Counted from the first letter of the stretch, positions 1 through 12,189 are shown. The stretch is DNA of 64,000 nucleotides from Epiperipatus broadwayi (GCA_028023455.1 JAQFVV010006472.1:965501-1029500); one strand, 5' to 3'. Numbers and translations: made by a program. The notes: generated from the sequence alone by a model not told the origin.

Positions 1-317
1 ACCATTGCACAGATAATTATGGGGGGAAAGTATTTTTTCTGGACTTGGTCATAAGAAGTTGAAACCAAAGGTTAACTTAATTTCTTTAAAAACAAAATAA
101 TGAATAATTAATTACTCAAAAGTAAATAATAACTTTTGACTGGTGGTGAACTGTTGAATTTGGTCCAAGAACCTTCAACAATCTATCATTGCCAAATTTT
201 TTGTCTACTACTTTAATTAGTACCTGCTTTTTTTTTTTTTGTAGTAGCAATAAATATAAAAAAAAACTTTTTTTTTTCAACAAGTTTAACAAATTTTTAA
301 ATGATTTTTTTTTTTCT

Positions 318-393
318 CATGTGTCATAGCATCGGCCGGGAAGCGAACCCGCTAACCCGGGACAACTACTTCTGACCTTTCGACCACCGACGC
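318..393 (-). repeat. tRNA-Gly-derived SINE, copy 1 (partial)
   Basis: Read on the minus strand this begins GCGTCGGTGGTCGAAAGGTC, has a box-B-like GGGTTCGCTTCC, ends its acceptor-like part with CCGATGC, and continues TATGACACATGAG before a poly-A run. It matches the copy at 36180, including an extra few bases inserted before the T-loop, but the anticodon region is deleted. A tRNA-like head with a shared non-tRNA tail and poly-A is SINE structure, not a tRNA gene. The ancestry is inferred from resemblance to animal tRNA-Gly(TCC). Confidence 0.7.
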
Positions 394-1393
394 TTGAAGT
401 AATTTTTAAATGAGAGATTTAATACTTGATTCAAGTTAATATACATTAAAGATATAACTACTCTAATTAGTGGGTGATTTTGTGAAATTTAATTTAATTT
501 TATTATATAAATATAAGTGAGTACTAGTTTTATCGCTATCGTTTCTAAAGAATTTTAGTAAGGCAAAATAAAATTTATAGCAAAAAATAATAATAACTTT
601 CAGTACATTTCACTAATGTATTTTAAATCAATAAACGATCTTTTTTATTGTTTATAAATTAGAATTATCGTTAACTTGCCCCACGATAAGAAAGAAAATC
701 AAAACATGACATTTATATATCTCATTAATCTTAAAATATAAAATTCTAATGTGTGCATCTATATTTACTTGGACGCAGGGTATATGTTTTTTAAGGATGT
801 AATATTTTAGTGTTAGATAATATTAAAAAAATAAAGCTACTATCAGTTACATCTATTAGTCAAATAATATATCGTTCTATTTTATTTTATTGTTAAAAGA
901 AGAACTCTGATGGAACAATCTGTTCAAAAATATTTACTGAATTGGTTCTTTTTTATGCTGATTTTTTTTACTCCTACACTTAATGTGATCGCGTGTTTCC
1001 AGATCTTGGTTGACCTATTTGGCAGTCAAAATTGATAAGATTTTTCAAAATGAATAAAATCAAATATTTTCTCAATATTTTCTTATCTATTTAAATGTCA
1101 ACAAATAAAAAAGCAAATCGTATACTTCAAAATAAAAACCTAAATATTATAGTGACTAAAAAAAAAATCTCTTTGTGTTTTTCTTTTTTAATTTCAAGCA
1201 TTAATAGTCTTAACAATAAAATCTAGTTTATATATAAACCATGAAATTTTCAAGTCATAAATTTCCAAGCTTATAAAGTGAATGTATATATTGACAAATT
1301 TAGACTCCTGTGTGCAAATAGTAGAATCACAGATTCAAGAGTTAAGATCTTTCAGTTAATTTCTGAGTAAAAACTGTTTGACAAATTAGTCAA
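394..1393. other. AT-rich DNA with no recognised feature
   Basis: I see only AT-rich sequence with homopolymer runs. No open frame has recognisable protein similarity and there is no clear repeat. Confidence 0.5.
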
Positions 1394-1500
1394 GCATTGA
1401 TGGCCTAGTGGTTAGCATAGCTACCTTCCAAGTAGTTGGCCTGGATTCGCTTCCCGCTCAACGCATTTGACTCATGGAAAAAAACTGGCAAACTAAATAA
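1394..1500 (+). repeat. tRNA-Gly(TCC)-like SINE head, copy 2
   Basis: Bases 1394-1465 fold like a tRNA. The acceptor strands GCATTGA and TCAACGC pair with one A.C mismatch. The D-arm region reads TGGCCTAGTGGTTAGCATAG. The anticodon loop CTTCCAA sits in a CTAC/GTAG stem, giving anticodon TCC (Gly). The T-arm is damaged: its stem pairs poorly and the usual A58 is C. It is followed by ACTCATGG and poly-A, similar to the tails of the copies at 318 and 36180. I call it SINE-derived; a degraded tRNA-Gly gene is the alternative. Confidence 0.6.
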
Positions 1501-1824
1501 AACGTTTTTGCTAAAATCTATTCGGTGGCTTATTGTAATTGTGCGATTTGTTTTTCATAAGTTTAATGCTTAAATTCATAATTTAAATATACAAAAAAAA
1601 AAAAACATTTAGATTACAATTTATTGCTACATTTACTAAAATTATAATTATTTAGTTTTATATTCTTAGCATAATTTTCATACTTTTTATTGCAACATAT
1701 CTTACTATGTATATTTTAAATTATAATAACGATAAATTATAACAATAATAATATATAAATTATACAGAATTACTTTCAATTATATTGTAATCATTATCGG
1801 ACTGAATTAATGTAAAAATAGATA

Positions 1825-2340
1825 TCACCTAATTTTTCCAACAACTGTGTATATCAATATTAGCAAATTGTTTGTTTATTATAAAATCTTTAAATTGGTT
1901 TATAAAAATACCCTTTTTGATTTTTCTTTTATTATGAAGTCTTGCTTCATTTAATATTTTTGCATGATCTGGGCCAAATGTACATTTAAATTTGCAAAAT
2001 TTTTTATGGTCAAAGAAAACAGACATTATCAGACTGATTATTTCTAGCATTTTTTATATGATTGTATAGTGGTATCTTTTTAGTCTTTTTTCCAAAGTAC
2101 ATCTCGATTTCTCAATGTGTGATTTTTTGTATCCACATATAATTTGATTTATAACATTATTAATTTACATTTTAAAAAATAGTACTTTTAGAATTATTAA
2201 TAAATTAGTTTACATTTACAGGAATATAAAATAAAATATTATATTTATCACGAAATTATTTTTAATAAATTTGGATTAAATATTATTTTAAAATTACATA
2301 GATATCAATCTTTTATTATTTTTACTTATATTAATGTTAT
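1825..2340 (-). pseudogene. Decayed PLE GIY-YIG fragment, left arm of an inverted pair
   Basis: On the minus strand an open stretch at 1829-2050 encodes the second half of a GIY-YIG endonuclease domain. The pattern FFDHKKFCKFKCTF followed by HNKRKIKKGIFI matches IFDHNKSCQYGFKF and HNKRKIKEAMLI of the better copies at 15-20 kb. Upstream, near 2110, the residues IICGYKK correspond to the first half of the domain. The catalytic Glu of the KEA motif is Gly here. About 250 bp of spacer separates this arm from a reverse-complement copy at 2570-3085. It is an older relative of the 15-20 kb PLE and is not functional. Confidence 0.65.
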
Positions 2341-2569
2341 AAGATTAGTAAATACTTGTCAAACCTATTTAATAAATGTGTTGTTTATATTCATTTCAAA
2401 TCACATGTCCCAATAAAACATAAAATGGCTAATTTTAAATCTTTTTTTAATGTTGTAATGAAATGTTATGCAGTTATAAAAGTGATAATATTTAAAATAT
2501 TGAACCATTTACTCAAAAACATATAAATGTCCTTATGATAGAAGATAAATAAATTCTAAATATATTAAA

Positions 2570-3085
2570 TAAGATAATAAATTTTACAACATTAATATAA
2601 ATTCAAATAATAAAAATGGATATCTATGCCATTTTTAAATAATATTCAATCCAAATTTTTTTAAAAATATTTAGTAATTAATGCAATGTTTCATTTCACA
2701 TTCTTCTGAATGTAAACCAATTAATTAATAATTCTAAAAAATAGTATTTCTAAAATATAAAAAAATAATATATATCAAATTATATGTGGATGCAAAAAAT
2801 TATACATTGGGGAATTGAGATATACTTTGGACAAAACACTAAAAGAATACCAACTACTCACAATCACGTAAAAAAGTGCTAGACATAATTATTCTAATAC
2901 TGGCTCAATTTTCTTTGACCATGAAAAATTTTGCAATTTTAAATTTGTCTTAACAAAAATATTAAATGAAAAAAGACATTATGAAAAGAAAAAAATTCAA
3001 GAGGCTATTTTTTAAACCAATTTAAAGATTGTATAATAACTAGACCATCTGCTAATATTGATATACACAGTTCTTGAAAAATCAT
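2570..3085 (+). pseudogene. Decayed PLE GIY-YIG fragment, right arm of the inverted pair
   Basis: The plus-strand translation near 2775-2830 reads QIICGCKKLYIGELRYTLDK, which has the Y-I-G half of the GIY-YIG fold. It is followed by FFDHEKFCNFKF and KKKIQEAIF with the conserved Glu. Several stops and frame changes break it. Its 5' side (about 2575-2660) is the reverse complement of 2240-2330, so the two fragments are arranged 5' end to 5' end. Penelope-like elements carry such a domain C-terminal to the reverse transcriptase; only the C-terminal end is left. Confidence 0.65.
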
Positions 3086-3520
3086 GATATCTGCCTTTTT
3101 TTTGTCTATATGACTTCAGTTGATAATGATTCCAATGTAAGGGAAAATGCTTCTGCTTAATTCATATATTATTATTGTAATCATTTGCCATTACAATTTA
3201 AAATTTAAATATATATTTTAATGGGTGATTTGTTCTTTTAACGTATATTTATATATACAGCACATATAAAATAATTTAAAAAACCATGTGAAAATACTAT
3301 TCCATTTTCAAAACCATTATGCAATTTTAAATAATATAAAACCATAAAAATAGAAATTATACATTATACTTCTAAAAAAATAAATAGCTGTGAGTTATTT
3401 TTTTAATCATTACCTGAAATTTACTTATGTATATATCTACTAATATACATATTAAATTATAGTATTAACAGATAACTAGTTATTACTAATAAATAACATA
3501 TTCAGAGCCATTGAGTAAGT

Positions 3521-4117
3521 AAACCAATAGAATATTAGCAATCTGTTGTCAAGGAAACATCTAAATTAGATCATAAATGGATTTCACTTATTGTCAGGGT
3601 CAGATACTAAATGAAAAATGAGCACCCAAGCAAATGACTGAAACTAATTGGGGTTAAAACTGCCTAAACCATTTAATAAACTTCATTAATTAGATCAAGT
3701 TTTAATGTTTTCATTCATTGCTTTTTAAAATATTAAACCTTGATAATAAATAAAACTTTTTAATATCTAATTTGAATGTTTACTTAATAATTAATTGATA
3801 TTGTTTTTTAAACAGTAACTGAGATGGTGTCCTTTATATGTGATTATCATTTAGTAATTAATACTTATGGTTTACTACATTCAAAGTATTAATAGTAGTT
3901 TGTTTGAAAGATTATAAAAATGATTATTTATTAATCTATTTTTAAACAGTCATCTTGACCTGTGAATGAAGATTATCTAACAATTTCAGCAGATTTAATC
4001 TCAATCTGTTTCACTCATTGTCAGTTTAAGTTCTTAGGGTGTGGTAATAAGTGGAATCCATATATTATCTAATTTGAGTGTTGCCTTGACAATAAATTGC
4101 TGATATTCCATTAGTTT
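3521..4117. mobile_element. Fold-back element with inverted ends of about 75 bp
   Basis: The left end (from AAACCAATAGAATATTAGCA) is the imperfect reverse complement of the right end (to TTGCTGATATTCCATTAGTTT), pairing over about 75 bases. The interior of roughly 440 bp has no coding capacity. GAGTAAG to the left and GAATAAG to the right could be an imperfect target duplication. This is the structure of a non-autonomous DNA transposon; the superfamily is not determined. Confidence 0.5.
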
Positions 4118-4140
4118 GAATAAGCATTGGATGTGGTGAT

Positions 4141-4143
4141 GTA

Positions 4144-4183
<40 letters not shown>

Positions 4184-4190
4184 TATATTT

Positions 4191-4226
<36 letters not shown>

Positions 4227-4230
4227 AAAG
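4141..4230. repeat. Two (TA)n tracts, the second inside a hairpin
   Basis: Two TA dinucleotide tracts lie back to back. The second is flanked by inverted arms TTTACAATA and TATTGTAAA, so the whole can fold into a hairpin. The apparent open frames here are only the dinucleotide read as Tyr-Ile repeats. Confidence 0.85.
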
Positions 4231-6249
4231 ATTGGAAGTTGATTATAGTAAAAAAAAATTTCAAAAAAATACATATATATGTTTATTTATATATGTCTAG
4301 GGAAAAAGACATTCTTTCTTTCTATTATATAAGATTTGTATTGTTTATTAGTGAAGGATAACAGTTGTTTTATGATTTTAAGGAATTTATATATATTTTA
4401 CAAGATTTGACAATTTATAAAACATCGCAATCTTTTTTTTTTTTTTGCTTACAGTGAGAAAATATTGCAAAAAAAATCTTTTTTCTTTGTTCATTATCTT
4501 CATTTGATTTTAATGTAATTTTTATTTTTATTTTTTTCTTGTTTGTGGTACATATGTTTATTCATGATTCTAAAATTTGTCAATGGTGGTGATAATATAT
4601 AGAGAGTTGACAAAGAAACTATGTAAATCATTATTAAAAAATCTCAATTTATATTTAAAAATATTTGTTTGAAAATATTAATATTTAAAATATTGATATT
4701 TAAAAATATTAATATATATTAACATTATAAACTTATTTGTTTATTTTATATATCCTAAATGTAAAATACTAATTTTTTTAAAGATTAATAGTTATGCTAA
4801 CAATAGAGTTTAAGTCAATGTCTTGTGAAAGTATATGCTAGATGCCATAGTAGCCAGGGGGGTTATTAATGACAATCACCATTAGAATAAAAATAATAAA
4901 TTGTGTTGCATTTAATTTTATTTTTTTACCTGATATAATTGCAAAATTTTATCTGGGTTGATTCTAGTAAAGAATTTCCTCTACATAATATTTCCCCTTG
5001 CATAATCTCCCTGAATAATTCTTCCTGATAATTACCATCTGTAGAAAGAAAGAGAAATCATCAACAGGTATGTCTTTGAAGAGAAATCATAAGGAAAATG
5101 AATAGCTATTTCTATTCTGGAATTCAACTTAAGGATTATCTAAAAATATCTGAAATAATTATATCATCTTCCATTAGTCCATCTCAGATTAACCATGATA
5201 AGAGGATACTTTGAGAAAATCAACTTTAAATAATTTCAGAATTCAGTCATTCATCATTAGAGATCAGCTGATATATTGATTCAATCCATACAAGGATAAA
5301 TAATGGCCTATCAGATAACTTGATTTTCAAAAGAAAAAGGAGATATTAAATGGTAGGTAATGGGTCTGATCATTTTTTACAATTAAAATATACATTATTA
5401 ATTTTAATTTTTGCTTTATTAAGATAAATAATAAGACATTAAATATCATTTATTATTATTTTATCATTGTTTTAATTTATATGCCTTATATATTCATAGT
5501 ACACAATGAATATTTTCTATATTAAATTTATTATCATTTGGTTTTATGGAGACCATTTATATATACATATAACATATTATTATTACTAATATTAAAGTTT
5601 ATTTTTCTTTCAATAAATAATTTTCAGCTTCATTATAAGATGCATTTGAAAGATAGATCCATTATATTGATATTTTATGTATATCATATATATTTGTGTG
5701 TGTTTCTTTATATGTGATATTGGGAGTCCCCTTTTTTTTATTCATGAAAATTTTGTTTATTGTAGTATAGTTTAGTGATAGACTCTTATTGAATTCTCAG
5801 AATTAACTCTGGATTAGTTGAATATATTAATTCCTTTGGCCATAATAGAAGCTCTCTTGTAAATGATTAATCTAAGGAGTTAATCCTTTAACTGCTCACT
5901 TCAACTTATAAAACCTTTGTCTAATTTTTGTATTGGTCCATTACTTAAATCTGAGAACTATTATTTATCAGTTTCATTTCCAGTCGGTTTCTATTGTTAA
6001 AATATTTATCTAAAATACACAGAATTGTTTCAATTCAGCTTCTAAAAATCAAATAATTTTAGATTCAAATTGGTTAAATGTAATGAAAAATTAAAAATAA
6101 TGTTAATAACTGAAGAAAAATATAAAAAAACATTTAAAAAATAGCTAGCAGTAAAACAAAATAATTATATTTCAACCAATCTTCATGTCATTATTCAGTT
6201 CTGTAGCTGACAACACAATTCACTTTTTTTGAAGAGTGGTCACTTCCCC
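4231..6249. other. AT-rich DNA with no recognised feature
   Basis: No coding similarity or long repeat is seen in about 2 kb of AT-rich sequence. Confidence 0.45.
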
Positions 6250-6720
6250 ATGCTTATTTTTCTCGTAAAATTTAAAATTTTTTAAATCAAACTTTATATT
6301 TCAATAAAGTAATGTAAAATCTTACGTTGAATGTAAAAAATTACGATATATTTATTTACTACAAAATCAATTATGAACATGTAAAGCATTTTTTTATTTC
6401 TGACTTTGTCATTTAGAAACACCTGATATGCAAATTACAGTCATTAGCAATCAACCACTTGTAATGAAAAGCAATCATATTTGCAAGCTTATTTTTCTTA
6501 TAAAATTTATAATTTTTCAAATCAAACTTTATATTTCGATAAAGTAATGTAAAATCTTATTTATGAATGTAAAAAATTACAATAAATATATTTATTTACT
6601 TCATAATCAATTACAAGGGTGTAGAGCATTTTGGTTTGGTATCTGACTTTGTCATTTAGAAGCACCTACAGCACAATTTCCAGGGTTGAAAAGCATCCAA
6701 TCAGAGAAAAAAGACACTAA
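6250..6720. repeat. Two direct tandem copies of a ~234-bp sequence
   Basis: The first copy starts TGCTTATTTTTCTCGTAAAA near 6250 and the second AGCTTATTTTTCTTATAAAA near 6484. They stay alignable for over 200 bp, sharing TTTGTCATTTAGAA and AAATCAAACTTTATATTTC. Divergence looks to be around 15 percent, so the duplication is not recent. No coding function is visible. Confidence 0.7.
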
Positions 6721-8016
6721 TCAGCAGCAAAGAAAATTGGTTTTTTTTTTTCAAAATATAACACCATATGCGGACATTTTTAGAACTAAAGTTTTAAATT
6801 TTGAATTTTCTATAAAATAAGCCTAAAATGAAAAAATTGCAACCAAAATTAACCAAAAGATGGTGCATGCTACATCCAAAAACCATAAATGACATTATGG
6901 GCTATTAAAATAGTAGTGAGCACTAACTGTAAATAACAGCTGAGTGGTATAGTTTTAAAAGAAAAAAAATGTGTATCCATATTTAGCACAGTGTGAGGAG
7001 AATGTTGATATTTTTTGATTGAAAAGTTAATGTGATCCTACCTTGAAGAACCTATTTTGATTTTGCATCGTACTATTTTAATAAAAATACTATTATTATT
7101 TAATTATTTATGATTGTATTTTCTTTATATTAAAGTGTAAGATGTCCTCACTCAGATACAAATGTCATTCAATAGATATTGGTAACAAATGTTGTGAATA
7201 TAAGTGATACTAAAGTCTAGTGAAAACTTATAAAAGAAATGTATATTATACATTGTTTGATTATTATCATTGCCATTTTAAAAGAAGAGTAAATATAAAT
7301 CATAATAAAAAATATACCATTTGTTTTATTTAAAGTGACTTTGCAATTTTTTTTTTTATCATTTATCGGAACATGTGGTCATTGTGCAATACTTGATATT
7401 ATTAATTTAATTTTTTTTAACTCTGAGAAAATTTAAGTGTTAATGATTACTTGCATAAATACTAACGAGTTGCTACATTGTTTAAGATTAAGAATTTTAG
7501 AAATATTAATAAATTATTCATAATTGATCGTTCGTAAATATAAATTAGATTCAATAAAATATTCCCTTTGTTTTTATTTTATATTTTGGTGAGCAATCAA
7601 GTTTCACTAGTTAGACAAAACTTTGAGAGTAGGTTATTTAAGTGTTGAGAGATGTTGTAAAGTTGAATATATTCTTTTGTTTACGTCATGAGTGTGGTTT
7701 ATGTAATCATAGATGTTATTTCAAAAACTAACCCATTATTATACTAAGTGTTAATAAATTTGGACATATAATAGAGAAAATCCCCTGTTCTTTATTTATT
7801 TATTATGTAAGTGAAAAACTTTTTCTTTAATGATAATCTAGAGGTTTGGGATTTAGAGAACAAACTTTTTTTTCTCTCATTCCAGTTTTATGCTGTTTCA
7901 ATTTGAAGCATAGGTTTTTTTATTTTTTTATTACCATTTTGGATGTGGTAATTCATTCATGGGGTATGCTGAAGTCTTCCCTCATCATCTCTTTGTAGCT
8001 ATGCATACCATTACTA

Positions 8017-8037
8017 TATATATATATATACTTTATT

Positions 8038-8083
<46 letters not shown>
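8017..8083. repeat. (TA)n tract at the 3' end of a PLE copy
   Basis: The TA tract is interrupted once by CTTTATTTATT and continues into ATAATAAAGTTTGATATC, which is the 3' terminus of the minus-strand PLE copy starting at 8084. Confidence 0.85.
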
Positions 8084-8085
<2 letters not shown>

Positions 8086-8480
8086 AAGTTTGATATCTGT
8101 ATTCGTTTCACAATATATGTAATATACAAATCAATATATATATCAAAATACAGTACAATTTATATAAATTATATTCTTTTAGAAGTACTTTCGACTATAC
8201 ACTTTGTAGTCTTTATCAACTATATAACATTGAATAATCAAAACGAGACAACCCTTAACAATACCCATAGTTCAATTCAGATTTCCCACAATTCTGTTAT
8301 CTTAACATTTGATGACTGGTGATTCATTAACATTTGACGATTTCTTGAAATCAACATAGCCTCTTTTATTTTACGTTTATTATGACAACGTTCAATTTGA
8401 ATAATTTTCATATTTTTATAATCAAATTTAAATCCATATTGACAAGATTTATTATGATCAAATATAACAGATGATGAAGG
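8084..8480 (-). pseudogene. PLE 3' fragment, left arm of an inverted pair
   Basis: The minus strand matches the 3' end of the PLE at 15-20 kb. It encodes the last part of the GIY-YIG domain (from SSVIFDHNKSC through CHNKRKIKEAM to TELWEI) followed by the 3' untranslated region, ending at a (TA)n tract. The copy is 5'-truncated inside the GIY-YIG domain at about 8480, where it abuts an opposite-strand copy. The fused open frame across the junction (8277-8549) is an artefact. The 3' untranslated region includes the hammerhead-like fold at 8169-8228. Confidence 0.85.
8169..8228 (-). ncRNA. Hammerhead-like fold in PLE 3' region (copy A)
   Basis: Same design as described at 20072-20130: core TTGATAA, stem II GACTA/TAGTC, then GAAAGTACTT. 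The sequence is the same apart from a base or so in stem I. Confidence 0.45.
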
Positions 8481-8965
8481 ATATGTGGATGCAGCGTACA
8501 ATACATTGGTGAATCTAAGTGTACATTTGAGAAGAGAATAAAAGAACATATGCTTTTATATAATAGAATTCAAAAAGAGAATCAATATGGAACAGATGTA
8601 AATAAACCTTCATCATCTGTTATATTTGATCATAATAAATCTTGTCAATATGGATTTAAATTTGATTATAAAAATATGAAAATTATTCAAATTAAACGTT
8701 GTCATAATAAACGTAAAATAAAAGAGGCTATGTTGATTTCAAGAAATCGTCAAATGTTAATGAATCACCAGTCATCAAATGTTAAGATAACAGAATTGTG
8801 GGAAATCTGAATTGAACTATGGGTATTGTTAAGGGTTGTCTCGTTTTTATTATTCAATGTTATATAGTTGATAAAGACTACAAAGTGTATAGTCGAAAGT
8901 ACTTCTAAAAGAATATAATTTATATAAATTGTACTGCATTTTGATATATATATTGATTTGTATAT

Positions 8966-9002
<37 letters not shown>
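8481..9002 (+). pseudogene. PLE 3' fragment, right arm of the inverted pair
   Basis: This begins at the Cys-rich centre of the GIY-YIG domain (CGCSVQYIGES-like, with TGGATGCAGCG at 8486). It then runs through KRIKEH, SSVIFDHNKSC and KRKIKEAM to the stop at 8808-8810, followed by a 3' untranslated region almost identical to that at 20025-20200. It lacks the reverse transcriptase. It starts about 100 codons further 5' than its partner arm. The 3' end runs into (TA)n at 8970. Confidence 0.85.
8860..8918 (+). ncRNA. Hammerhead-like fold in PLE 3' region (copy B)
   Basis: Core TTGATAA, stem II GACTA/TAGTC, GAAAGTACTT with a self-complementary AGTACT, and stem I strands TTATATAG and CTA...TATAA. 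See 20072-20130 for the full description. Confidence 0.45.
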
Positions 9003-9004
<2 letters not shown>

Positions 9005-9040
9005 TGTACTGCATTTTGATATATATATATATATATTGTA
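8970..9040. repeat. (TA)n tracts around a duplicated PLE tail piece
   Basis: One TA tract is followed by a second copy of AAATTGTACTGCATTTTGAT and another TA tract. The final bases of the PLE tail have therefore been duplicated with the microsatellite. Confidence 0.75.
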
Positions 9041-9056
9041 ATTTTACAGTATTTAA

Positions 9057-9277
9057 AACAGGCAAAACTCATTATATATATTGTCACACACAACAAGCTA
9101 GAGTAATCAATGGATGCCAGAAGGCTTGTGCATAAAATCCCCATCTAGTGCCTACTCATCCAATATTCCCAGACTCGTTTCTGACCTTCGTCAGTGAGGT
9201 GCCTTGGATCGGAGAGCACTGCACTACATACTCTAGCTTGTTGTGTGTGGCAATATATATAGTGAGTTTTGCCTGTT
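9057..9277 (+). mobile_element. Short satellite-related element with ~50-bp inverted ends
   Basis: The two ends are near-perfect inverted repeats of about 50 bp, from AACAGGCAAAACTCAT inward to AACAAGCTAGAGT. The core is clearly the same sequence as the 466-bp satellite at 50.4-55.6 kb (ATCAATGGATGCCAGAAGGC onward). TTAA lies immediately outside both ends. However, the next ~48 bp on the right (9282-9329) are also shared with the copy at 63.1 kb and with the satellite, so TTAA may not be a target duplication. The hammerhead region survives on the minus strand as CTGACGA ... AGAAAC, but stem II is deleted. Confidence 0.75.
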
Positions 9278-9329
9278 TTAACAACAGTTATACACAAGCA
9301 TAAGAGGTGATGGTTATGTGATGTTTAAT

Positions 9330-12189
9330 CTTACAGTATCACTGCAAATTGACTATTATAAGTTTAAAACTGTAAAAATTTCATTGGCTTTAATTTTTAT
9401 AGTTAAGTAAATATATTCATCACTGTCATTAGTTGTAATTAATAACACACTGATACGTGGCGTTATTACAGTATTACGGATAATTTTATTAATGTCATTA
9501 GTTGTCTAATATAGAATATAATTGTTATCATGTTTAAATAGTCTCGCATGAGAAATATAATTTTATATAGTATTTTTCAATGGCTTTCCAAGCAGATTTT
9601 ATTCTTATTAAAAAATAAAGTTATCGAACTGGCCAAATCAAAAAAGTGTTCACACATTTGAAACACATAATTCAAAACTAAAATTATAGAATAAAATTAT
9701 AAATTTTATATTACAATAGTAAAATATTTTAATAAGGGGTAGAACAAACAGTTCTTACATTTTATATTCTGTGGGGGTATGTGGAAGCTTGGAAGCTTAC
9801 ATGTTTAGATTTTTTTTATTTAGCAAAGATTGATTTAGTTTGCTGGAATATGTATTTAATGATATTCATTAAAATATTAATTAAGAGTTAATTAAATAAA
9901 TATCTGAAAACATCTTAAGATTTACGATTTATTTATTTTAAATAAATGTTTCAATTATTTGTTTAAAATTCAGAAATGAAAAATGAAGGATTAAAAAAGA
10001 CAAATTATTATTTTCTTTTTTTTTCTTCATTTTTGAATGGTGCTAAAATTTTACCACCTTCACTCAAAAATCATAACCTTAATATTTTGCCTAGCAGTAG
10101 TCATGATGACGTCTTTCAATATTTCATGAACAAATGAAGAAACTTCAATGCATGATAGAGAATAGTTTGTAATCCATATATCATGTGATAACTGGTTGAA
10201 AAGCTGAAGTTTGGAAAATCCAAGTAGTCTCCACAAATTCTTATTATAAGGTTCAAATTCTTAAATGCCATTTTGTTTGTCATCTACATGATGGTTCGCC
10301 TGACTAAATAAATAGCTAGACATCTGCCTTTGCTAGGGAAATGACTTCTCATCGTTCTAGAAAAAAAGATGAACAACAACAGATAAAACCATAAATCATC
10401 ATTAATTAAGTCATTAATTCTTTATTTCAAGAAATCTCAAAAATTAGAATCAACTATTAGTGAGAAAAGGATAAATTGATTTATCGATGCTGTCTCGCCA
10501 CTTCAGCCATAAATCATGGGATTTGTTCAATTGAAATTAATAAATAGCTAATACATTTTGGAAAATTATATATATTAATTTCAAATAAGTTGCTGATGTT
10601 TACTTTTCAATTTATTATAAAAATAATTATTTTCTTTACTACACGAAAAAATGCATATTCATCTCAATGTTATGAATTGTTTCGTCTTTAATTATGAAAA
10701 AAAAAATTTAAGTAATGGTTTTTTAACTTAAATACGCGTCCGTATAAACCTTGCTTAAAGAAACGAACTTTGATTCAAAAAATAATAAATATCGTTCTGT
10801 TGTGGATATTAAACTATTTGCTTTATCAGAGATATGATCAGAATTGTCAGCATCATGGATTAAATATCTATAAATGAATAGATTAATTATATATCACAAA
10901 TTCAAATTAGATTTAGGAAATAAATAGTAATATTTATTACACATTTTATATTATTTTATTACTCTTATTACTCATTTTATCTTTTATTTTAATTGCGTAA
11001 TAAAGTAATTGTTAATTTTTAATATTTCTCTTTTGTCATTATTCAAGATTCATCGTAACTGCATACTTATGATATAAAGGTTATATTTAAGATACTAACT
11101 TACATATAAATTCTACCTGGGTTAAATACATCATTATTGGATTAATACTATCTGAAACATAAAAGTATTAGGTAAGGTAGTATACGTATAATTTCTTTTA
11201 CATTATCATATCCTAGAATGCATAAACACACCTTATATCTATGCACTTATTATCGTATTTTATATAACCCTGAGATAAATCATTAATCAACTTTATATTT
11301 AAAATTGCTAGCCTTATTTTTAAAACACAGACTGAGTTACTCTTAATTAGTTCTTACAGTAAGAAACAATATATTTGCAACTATTTTTATTATTAAAATA
11401 CAATAAGATTATTCAGATGAAACAAATATAAGTGAAAACTTACCAACCGATCCAATGAGTTTACTAACCTTTACTTCCAAGTTTAAGATCAGAAAATAAC
11501 TATGGTCATTTCTTAGATGCATTGTAAATTTTTGAGAGGTAGATTGAAATTTCTTGAAGACAGCACATATATATGTTATAATAATTGTGCAGTTAGTTAT
11601 TATTTTATTGAAAAAGAATCATTTTAGATTATGTGGAAATATATAAAACTTTGTATGCATAGCGAAATTGCAAGTCAATTGAGTTAGTATTGCATTCACT
11701 TTTCCCACATTATTGAGATCAGCAGTTTCAACTGGCTTTTTCCACATTGCTGCCACTGAGATTGTAAATGGTCTTTCTTGTATGGCTTCAAATTGGGCAC
11801 TTCATTAAATTTAAGTTCCATAAGTAATTAATTCTCGCTATAAAGCATGATATAAAATTTTTGATTTTGTCAAATTTGAATTTATAAAAATAAAGTGCAG
11901 ATAGTACATGATATATTAAACAATGAATCCATAAGTAAATTATTGTGTCATGTATTTTACAAGCATCAATAATAAAATCTGCTTGGAAAGCCATTCAAAA
12001 ATGCTATATAAAATTATATATTTCTCATAAACATTAATATGAGAGACTGTTTAAACATGGTATTAATTCTATTCTATGCTATACAATCAATGACAGTGAT
12101 GAATATATTTGCTTAAGTATAAAAATTAAAGCCAATAAAATTTTTACAGTTTTAAACTTATAATAGCCAATTTGCAGTGATACTGTAAG
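9330..12189. mobile_element. 2.9-kb element with long inverted terminal repeats
   Basis: The left end (9330-9605) and right end (about 11965-12189) are inverted copies. Both begin CTTACAGTATCACTGCAAAT when read inward and both reach TGGCTTTCCAAGCAGATTTT. The left arm carries about 50 extra bases around 9445-9500. Bases 9606-11964 are AT-rich with no recognisable transposase. A 68-codon minus-strand frame at 11788-11994 overlaps the right arm and matches nothing I know. This is probably a non-autonomous DNA transposon or fold-back element. I could not identify a target duplication. Confidence 0.6.
11450..11530 (+). repeat. Fragment of a dispersed repeat also seen at 33.7 and 38.5 kb
   Basis: The stretch around GAGTTTACTAACCTTTACTTCC and AAGTTTAAGATCAGAAAATA resembles TTTACCTCTGAGTTTAAGAT at 38540 and its reverse complement near 33770. 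It is short and diverged, so the call is tentative. Confidence 0.35.

Noticed and set aside
1394-1465. A functional tRNA-Gly(TCC) gene
   Set aside because: The T-arm is poorly paired, a conserved T-loop A is C, and the sequence continues into the tail shared with SINE copies.
4034-4264. Tyr-Ile-rich open frames at TA tracts (also near 8850, 8929, 13470, 14853, 22103 and 38558)
   Set aside because: They are the TA dinucleotide read as codons and have no coding significance.
9053-9281. A standard piggyBac-type MITE with TTAA duplications
   Set aside because: TTAA lies outside both ends, but sequence beyond one TTAA is also shared between copies, so the duplication reading is not secure. I kept it only as an open possibility.
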